Below the pieces are notes generated by a model. It saw nothing but the letters and a program-made list of their open reading frames with translations. It made no database searches and was not told the DNA's origin. A DNA stretch of 64,000 bases from NCBI GenBank assembly GCA_025991245.1, contig BQMJ01000018.1, positions 1 to 64,000 of the forward strand. The letters are read 5' to 3'. The position numbers and the translations under genes are program-made. Below are positions 58,004 through 64,000 of the stretch, in pieces. Within the stretch, counting starts at the first letter, position 1, and every line of letters begins with the position of its first letter. This DNA is from Galdieria partita (lineage: Eukaryota; Rhodophyta; Bangiophyceae; Galdieriales; Galdieriaceae).

Positions 58004-58257
58004 ATGCCTTTTGCTAAAGAAACCTTTGAACAACAACAAAAAACAGAAAGGAAAAATGAAATATTAGAAAGTATGTACTCGTTATCAAACCTTTGAAAAA
58101 TATTCAAAATATTTTAGTGTCCTATGAAATAGCAAAGATTTTAGAAACGGGCTTGGACCGAGAAACTTTACAGGTAGTAGTTGACTTGTTAGAACAAGGT
58201 TTCGACCCCTCCGCTCTTGCTTCCGTCGTTAAGGAGCTTACTCGTCAAAACAACTAA
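58004..58257 (+). CDS. MZT1: Mitotic-spindle organizing protein 1 (MOZART1/GIP1)
   Basis: Very small subunit that anchors gamma-tubulin complexes to microtubule-organising sites. Two exons (58004-58070; 58118-58257) give 68 aa, the typical size. After a short charged leader (MPFAKETFEQQQK), the conserved core reads YEIAKILETGLDRETLQVVV, then DLLEQGFDPSALASVVKEL, matching the family pattern of an ISxLLETGLDR helix and a LVExGVNPEALAxVIKEL helix. The 47-nt intron is supported by restoration of the frame. It is easily missed because of its size. It diverges from APC2, another mitotic gene. Confidence 0.93.
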
Positions 58258-58462
58258 AAACTAGAATAAAACTAAAATTTGAATGGCCACCAAGAAGGAC
58301 TTTTTTTGTCCGAGGAAGTCCCAATATTGTATTTGCTGTTGTATTTCCGTTTGCCTTGGAACGACTCGCCTCGTTGACTGGAACTAGCAATATCATTTTG
58401 ACTAGCAAATAAAGTCCTGGAAATAAGACCTTTCCAGAGGTCTTTAAACTCACTTAAAATGA

Positions 58463-60055
58463 TTAAATAAAAATTAGAATACCTCCTAATATCGCTGCAC
58501 CAATAATCAACCATCGCTCCTTTGTAAGAGTTTGATTCCATGAAGCTACACTAATCTTAAGAAAACAACAAAGAATCTCAGTCTGATATACTGACATACC
58601 TTGTTCAGTTACAGAATATGTATAAGGAACACCATACAATATGCGACGACAAATAATGTCAACCAAAGCAGGAAACCATGCGGTTCCGTCGGGAAGCAAT
58701 CTTAACCCTAACTATGTTGAATTATGTATAAATCGCCATCTTCAACATGACTACCTTGAGCGTTCGTGGGACAGAGTTTCGAGGTTTCTGATATAGCAAC
58801 AGGTAGCTGAAGTTCTTGATCATCTATCGCATCTCGAATAATGTGCCTCAAACTACAAGAAAAAGTTTTTCAAAGTGTTGATATTCAAACCCAAAAATAC
58901 CTCATCGCTCTTGTTTTAACAAATTCTTCATAACTGTATTCAATAGGAGGAAATACATAGCCACAAGTGAAAACAATTATAACCTATCCAAACTGAGTCT
59001 TATAAAAGTAATATATTTCACCAATACCGACTTTTCTCCAAATTTTAGAGCCTAACTTTTTCGTGAGTGTCTCAGCTAGTTTCCATGAAAATGGAGTGAA
59101 TCTGGAATCCATAAGCCTGTGGTTTGGAGTTTAGAAATATCCTTTGATTCTCAGCCAAACTACCTTTCCACATAGAGTACAGCATGTATAGGACGATTTC
59201 GAATATAATCCATAATATTATCCAAAGAAGGAAAACTCGAAACAATATCCTAAAGTATCAGTGTAACCATGCTATACTCAGTACAACAAAGGAACATAGT
59301 TGGCTATTCATACATCAAATCCAGGAGTATCAATGAAACATATGCTCGTGTCTGTAGCTTGTAACTTAACCAAGACTTGTTCAATACTGCTTGTGCCTAC
59401 TCGAAAGGCGTCCGTATGACTCCCCAATTGCTAACAACAAGTCAGACAGATTCTAACAGATAAAAAATACGACAACCTGACCCAGAAGAGAATTGATAAG
59501 AGTCGTTTTTCCGCTTCCTTTCTTTCCAATTACCAGAATGTTTACACTTCGGGTACTGCTTTCTTCTGCCTTTGCTGCAAGGCGCAAAGCTGCGGGAGTA
59601 GGGAGTTGTGAAAAAGATTCAAATGCCTCAACGTCCAAACCAACATCTTCAAATATCAAAGGCTATAACAAATACTTCATTTAACAATCATAACTGTTCA
59701 ATTCTATTATTCATACTGTTGATTGTGTGGGAATATATTCGGCTAAGAGTTTAGGAGATAGTAAACTGCTTCCTTCTTGACTTGATGTCGCAAACAAGTT
59801 CGAAGCAAGTTTCACTGAATAATCAGCGTTATTCTCTTCCCTCAACTCTCCTTTTCTACTATCACTTTCACTTCTTGTCGGATTCTCCAAACCATCAAGG
59901 AAACGACGCTTTTCAATATTTGTTAGTCCTGAGCCACTCCCATCCAAGTTTCCTTCATTCTCTTTTTTCGAGGCTTCTTGCATATTCATAACAGATGTGA
60001 CAGTGGCTGAAAGTTTATCCGAATCGTCTCCTTTGGAATACTGTGTGACGTACAT
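58463..60055 (-). CDS. Toc34-like plastid import receptor GTPase, tail-anchored
   Basis: GTPase of the Toc34/Toc159 class on the outer plastid envelope, where it receives preproteins. About eight exons. The first 130 residues are Ser/Asp/Glu/Asn-rich and look disordered. The G domain then has the P-loop ILVIGKKGSGKTTLINSLLG (near 59500), the G3 motif DTPGFD with its preceding strand, and a core with VGIVIIVFT. The C-terminus ends with one membrane helix (ERWLIIGAAILGGILIFI), a tail anchor as in Toc34. The total of about 400 aa is longer than Toc34 (about 310) but far shorter than Toc159. The acidic N-terminal part recalls a small A domain. Distinction from other AIG1-type GTPases rests on the tail anchor and the plastid setting. 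Confidence 0.83.
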
Positions 60056-60156
60056 AAATCCACTTCAAAAAATCAAAAACTTTATGAGCTTCAATGGATA
60101 CTTTTTTTTATAATAATACTTTAGGACAAATACTTGATTCCTTCTACACTTTCTAA

Positions 60157-60657
60157 TTACTTTTGTTCCAACTCTGTCAAAACTCCATTGCAGTCTTTAG
60201 GATGCAAAAAAACTACTGGTTTACCATGAGCACCGATTCTTGGTTCCTCCGTCAGGCACCGTATTCCACAATTCTTCGCGCGTTGCATTGCACTGTGTAT
60301 GTTTTCGACTTCCAAACAAATATGATGAAGGCCACCTGATTTGTTGTTTTCTAGGAATTTGGAAATAGGACTAGAGTTTCCCAGCGGTTCCAAAAGTTCA
60401 ATATTCGTATTACCAAGCCGCACAAATACAACTGTTACTCCATGGTCAGGTAGTTTTTGTGGCTCACTTACAGTAGCACCAAGTGCTTCTCTATAATAAT
60501 CTGCTGCTTTCTGCAAATTGTTCACAGCAACTGCTACGTGGTTGAGTGCTCCTATCTTTGAAGGATGCTCTGATGAGGTAAATTTTCGGTTATGATACCT
60601 GTACAACTTCAGGTGAAATCCCTTGCTGTGTAGATTTGTATAAATAAGGCGCAACAT
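60157..60657 (-). CDS. Methylmalonyl-CoA epimerase, mitochondrial
   Basis: Interconverts the R and S forms of methylmalonyl-CoA in propionyl-CoA breakdown or B12-dependent succinate routes. Single exon, 166 aa. A basic leader (MLRLIYTNLHSKGFHLK) fits mitochondrial import. The vicinal-oxygen-chelate fold follows with LNHVAVAVNNLQKA, YYREALGATVSEPQ, IELLEPLGNSSPISKFL, GGLHHICLEVENI and VVFLHPKDCNGVLTELEQ. The metal-ligand His (LNHVAV; LHHICLEV) and Glu (LTELEQ) positions are present. The ATG at 60657 follows the stop of the EME1-like ORF after only 2 nt on the same strand. Confidence 0.93.
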   Translation of the reverse strand: MLRLIYTNLHSKGFHLKLYRYHNRKFTSSEHPSKIGALNHVAVAVNNLQKAADYYREALGATVSEPQKLPDHGVTVVFVRLGNTNIELLEPLGNSSPISKFLENNKSGGLHHICLEVENIHSAMQRAKNCGIRCLTEEPRIGAHGKPVVFLHPKDCNGVLTELEQK

Positions 60658-60659
60658 AC

Positions 60660-61851
60660 TCAAACCAGCTGAAAGCAACGATAAATTTGTAATGCAATTT
60701 TGTTAGAAATGCTACGAGAGCCAATGTTGGATGCTAAGGCTGACTTTTTAGTTAATTCTTCTATGAATGCTTGCTCGCTGTACTTGGAAACGGCAATTCT
60801 CAAATGAAACAATGTTGGATAGACAGCAGTAATTGTTTCAACAGCTTTGCTTCGACGTCCTAAACTTCTTTCCAGAATCAACTTGTAAATATCTCCCAAA
60901 GTATTCTTCGTATTGTGCGACCCTTTCGAAGCATTTTCAAATCTTCTGCGATTTCCATACTCACTTAGTTTCGTTCTTTCTCTTGGTCCTCTAAAAAGTT
61001 GAAATTCAAAGACTGAAGGAACCTGGAAAATTTATAGTAACTCACTTTCTTAGAAGGCTATCTGTCGCATGTGTGATGTGAATGATATAAGATGCAACTT
61101 GATCAATCTTATCCATCCATAAGCAATGAATAAACTCCTTTGTATAGACTAGAAGTGAAAATTCCTGAGGACACAGTTAATGAATATACACACATCTAAT
61201 CGACGACAAACCTTAATTCTTTCCAATTTTGAAACATCTTCTTGTGATGTATACGTTGAGCTAAACTTTTGTTTCAACTCTTGATATCCAAAAAGAATCA
61301 ATTCATTTCGACCTCCGTGACCCGAATCCTTCAACTTCCGCGCAAAATTCAATAGGCTTTCCTCTGTAACGCAATGCTTGAGAAATTCTTCAGCTGATAA
61401 TAAATGTAAGACCGGAGCTTCTATCTTAAAAAGGCTTTCAGAACGTTAAAATCTCTTAAAGCATGTAACTTACTAGAGGATCTGATAAATTTCGACTCCA
61501 GTATATACTGGATGTCTTCATCGCTGTGCCTTTGCGTACTTGAGAGTGGATTTCCTTTACACAATCGTATAATTTTATGCCAAAAGGACTTTCAAGAGCC
61601 TTGCAATCAAAACAAATCACAAGTGAGTCTAATGAAACTAGGCTCTTGTTTGAGCTAAGGTAGGAACGAGCAATACTCTCGTCCCTTTCCAAAGAGGGAA
61701 AATCAAAGTGAAGCCTCTCTTTAGCAGGACTTTGGAGCATGTGACTCTTGTAATTTGCATCTATTAAGGAGACTTTACTACTTTCGTTGGTTGTGCTTCC
61801 CATATCCTTGTAGTGAAAAGGAGGAGGCAAATCATCTTCCTCTGAAGACAT
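60660..61851 (-). CDS. EME1-like structure-specific endonuclease subunit
   Basis: Probable partner of MUS81 in cutting branched DNA. About four exons (first 61851 to about 61486). The ERCC4-type fold is seen in SLVICFDCKALESPFGIKL followed by SSIYWSRNL, and in the next exon PVLHLLSAEEFLKHC, GRNELILFGYQELKQKF and, further on, VASYIIHITHATDSLL. The C-terminal half ends with AVETITAVYPTLFHLRIA and a helix-hairpin-like IGSRSISNKIALQIY, which aligns with the human EME1 ending. The catalytic ERKxxxD motif of MUS81 is not visible, as expected for the non-catalytic subunit. FANCM-type ERCC4 proteins are less likely. The stop at 60660 lies 2 nt before the ATG of the epimerase. Confidence 0.72.
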
Positions 61852-62184
61852 TTTCAAATTTTCAAAGATTTGAGAAATTCAGAAAAGTAAATCTTCAGCG
61901 CCATCAAAGCGATTCAAGAACGAGACTACAAATAGACTACTTCAGAAATTCTTTGACAACTTTCACATACAATGTACAAAATACAATAAATAAAGCTATT
62001 TATGTCTAAATCTAAATAGTATATGAAATAAATAATAAAGCAACAAAAATCTTTTTAAAACAACTATATTATTCTCTCATTTAGTTATAAAGAAAATAAT
62101 GTGATTTCAAACCAGAGTAACAGCAAACGTAGAAACAATAAATAAAATCGATCGCAAAAAATTCTAAACTTCTACAATAAGGCT
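61852..62184. promoter_or_regulatory. Intergenic region between the XLF-like stop and the EME1-like start
   Basis: Gap of 333 bp on the minus strand between the 3' end of the XLF-like gene (62185) and the ATG of the EME1-like gene (61851). It is strongly AT-rich with AATAAA-like strings (about 61985-62035 and 62135-62145) that could act as polyadenylation signals. No frame or RNA gene is visible. Confidence 0.45.
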
Positions 62185-63208
62185 TCAGAAGAGGCGCTTC
62201 TTTTTCTTCACGTTTTCTCCAAGTTTTCCATCCGAAGACATGGTTTTCAACAATTTCCTTCGAGTACGCAGTTCGGCTGGTTGCTTCTGTTCATCACATA
62301 TATGACCAACATTGCTTTCATCAGTAAGGTTATCTTCACCTTTGAAGTTATTCTTTGAAACAATGCCTTCTCTGTCGGTTTTCATTTCTATTTCACTTTG
62401 TTCAGTGGACTCCTCCCAATCAACAGTTTCATTATGATTTTGACTCAACAGTCTAGACAGCTTCCGCTTCTTATTTTCATCTACAAAAATAAATGAAGCG
62501 AATAACTGGGAAGTATGCAATGTCCAAAGATCATCTGTGTTAGATATCTCTGTACTTTTTGTTATATGCGACTCCATTACATACTTATTCTCGAAATCCT
62601 CCAAGGAGAATGGTTGCGTTGATACGGATACTTTCGGGATAGTACCAAAGAAACTTTTGTATTCCGAAATTTCTTTGTCTTTTCTAGCAATTATATCTAC
62701 CAAGGCATGCTTTTCCTCATTCATTGCTTTTATAGTGTTTAGCAACGGATAAACACGTTTACATAGGTGGGTACAGCGAAAGGTCCAAGTAAAAGATACC
62801 TCCGAAAGTACAATATCAAGAGACAGAAGCAAAGTATCATCAGTAAACTATGTGGAACACTGGAGTCTATTCTTGAGACCAATGGCGCTTGTTTGTGCTT
62901 CTAAAAGCTTCTCCCGAATCAAGTAGAGCAAGGGCTCTTCGGATTGACAAGGACCAAGAGAACCTGGAAGTATCTCCTAATTATTTTCAAATTTAGCAGA
63001 GAGTCGATAAAAATGGACGAGCCTGAACTTGGTTTCGAAACGCTTCAATTGAACAAACTTGCGCCCATACATTGTAACAATCTGTCACTAGTAGAACGTA
63101 AGGAAACTCTTCAAAGGACTCTTTCAAAAGAAACTTTTGTGTTACACTATTATTCTTGGCGTCAAATGACCAAACAATATTCCAAGGCTTTCTATACAGA
63201 CGTTCCAT
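62185..63208 (-). CDS. XLF/Cernunnos-like NHEJ factor with an in-frame UAG
   Basis: XLF filaments with XRCC4 bridge broken ends in non-homologous end joining. Two exons (63208-63029; 62976-62185) with a 52-nt intron. Exon 1 (MERLYRKPWNIVW, then FPYVLLVTDCYNVWAQV) aligns with the XLF head domain (YALLVSDLQQVWHEQV in human). Exon 2 continues with LLYLIREKLLE, then FTWTFRC, the KDKEISEYKSFFG coiled coil and TQPFSLEDFENKYV. The C-terminus is KKKKRLF, matching the basic-plus-LF Ku-binding tail of XLF. A TAG at 62848-62850 interrupts the frame between these parts, with no intron that would remove it cleanly. The gene may be recently inactivated, or the base may be an error. An upstream ATG at 63250 is also in frame. 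Confidence 0.7.
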
Positions 63209-63250
63209 ATTCCTTACAACACCGAATGAATTACATAAGAATGCATCCAT

Positions 63251-63510
63251 GTCATAGTTATGGCGTCTTCAACTCGTTTCCTTATCCAACCTAATAAAGA
63301 ATAAACTCACAATTTTAAGAAACAGTTTTGAATAAGAACATTTTATTCAACAGGGTATAGAATGCAAACCATTCCGGTACAAGACGTAACCTCAAAAACT
63401 AGACTCGTTGAAAACAGTTTGACCTCCTAACAAACGATATAAAAACTAAAGTCTCAAAGACAAGAAACAACATACTCGGGCAACTAGACGGACTCCTCTA
63501 TAGGGCATTC
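63251..63510. other. Short gap between uL15m and the XLF-like gene
   Basis: About 260 bp separate the stop of uL15 (63511) and the start of the XLF-like gene (63208 or 63250), both on the minus strand. It must hold the 3' UTR of the former and the promoter of the latter. An AATAAA hexamer on the plus strand near 63300 is not in the needed orientation. I see no other gene. Confidence 0.4.
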
Positions 63511-64000
63511 TTATAATTCCAAGACGAAATAGTCAAGATTGATCTGTGGCGAAGGACTCAGCTTGCCAATGTCCACAAGGCGCTGAATCTCTCACAAAAA
63601 AATACCAACTTGTGTTTTCATACCAACTAAACGATATTATAAAATATGGACCAATCGATATACAACGACTCACGTCTGGAATTTTGTGCTGTTGCAGTCT
63701 TTTGAAAAGTGGCGTCTGAATACCTTCAAGCCAAGGTTTAACGTGGCCTCCTTGTCGTTTTTTCTGTCCCTTTATGCCTCTTCCACAAGAGGTGCCACAG
63801 CCGCCACCGTTGCCACGTCCTAATCTTATTTTCTAGACATCCGAAAAATGAGTTGTACAAAGAAAAGACTGTAAGAAAGTACCTCTTTTCTGGCACCTGG
63901 ATTATCCCGAATATTTCCAAAGTTGATTGAAGGTTGCTCTTCAACAGCATGAAGTAGCTTCGTGCCATAGACAATGGACTCTGCCAAATAGCGGAATACG
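63511..64000 (-). CDS. Organellar ribosomal protein uL15 (bacterial L15 type), 5' part cut by window
   Basis: Large-subunit ribosomal protein of bacterial type, probably mitochondrial. Three exons are visible. The first, at the window edge, encodes [17 protein letters not shown]. The second holds [41 protein letters not shown], the glycine-rich core of L15. The third gives [21 protein letters not shown] and ends VLEL at 63511. Introns fit with GT-AG borders and restore the frame (acceptor CTAG before AAAATAAG near 63833). The N-terminus with its likely targeting sequence lies beyond 64000. A plastid location cannot be ruled out. Confidence 0.92.

Noticed and set aside
58238-58541. Minus-strand frames downstream of the Toc34-like gene
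   Set aside because: They are in other frames than the tail-anchor exon, which ends in its own stop at 58463, and joining them would need an intron of about 30 nt.
62944-63294. Plus-strand frame of 116 codons (ATG at 63014)
   Set aside because: It lies opposite XLF exon 1, whose minus-strand translation matches the XLF head domain and splices in frame to the rest. The plus frame has no recognisable motif.
1-64000. CRISPR arrays, bacterial operators or riboswitches
   Set aside because: The window is eukaryotic nuclear DNA; no spaced identical repeats of that kind were seen.

Overview
This window is one chromosome end of a compact, AT-rich eukaryotic nuclear genome. The left edge is telomeric repeat DNA. 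The right two thirds hold densely packed genes whose introns are mostly 45-65 nt with GT-AG borders. Plastid-type proteins (porphobilinogen deaminase, a thylakoid-lumen pentapeptide protein, a Toc34-like import GTPase), very short intergenic distances and the intron size fit a unicellular red alga of the Cyanidiophyceae, most likely Galdieria. That assignment is an inference from gene content and architecture. No database was searched, and exon borders were worked out by hand (expect errors of a base or two).

Layout. 1-420 is telomere (G strand TTTATTAGGG / TTTATTTAGGG), decaying to about 505. 470-5430 is a subtelomeric tandem duplication of a roughly 2.45 kb unit that is itself built of smaller telomere-seeded modules. 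5.4-15.8 kb carries diverged copies of such modules, a 660-bp tandem duplication near 10.8-11.9 kb and scattered decayed coding stretches, but no gene I can defend. 15.83-19.45 kb is a gene graveyard with a broken subtelomeric P-loop NTPase gene of Crinkler/RHS-like type.

From 19.6 kb the window is normal gene space: MAK21/NOC1 (-), an EH-domain protein (+), HMBS (+), an MFS carrier (-), a macro-domain hydrolase (-), SAE1 (+), RPF1 (-), eL33 (+), IMP1 protease (+), LCMT1 (-), a TFIIS-M/SPOC protein (+), 6-phosphogluconolactonase (-), a pentapeptide lumen protein (-), Mis18 (-), TrpD (+), a GDSL esterase (-), a Cys-rich zinc-finger protein (-), an RFTS-like/SPP1-type protein (+), IRE1 (-), RRP5 (+), biotin-protein ligase (-), APC2 (-), MZT1 (+), a Toc34-like GTPase (-), methylmalonyl-CoA epimerase (-), an EME1-like protein (-), an XLF-like protein (-) and organellar uL15 (-, cut by the window edge).

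Themes. Ribosome biogenesis is rich here (NOC1, RPF1, eL33, RRP5); RPF1 and eL33 share a 72-bp divergent promoter. Most neighbours are divergent with 10-220 bp between start codons, or convergent with 7-350 bp between stops. Three same-strand pairs have only 2, 11 and 14 nt between the stop of one ORF and the ATG of the next, which raises the possibility of dicistronic mRNAs. Other points worth a second look are the ten/eleven-base telomere unit, a TrpD with a membrane-spanning N-terminal extension, the RFTS-like plus SPP1-finger protein, a DVG-type IRE1 kinase, and an XLF homologue interrupted by an in-frame UAG.
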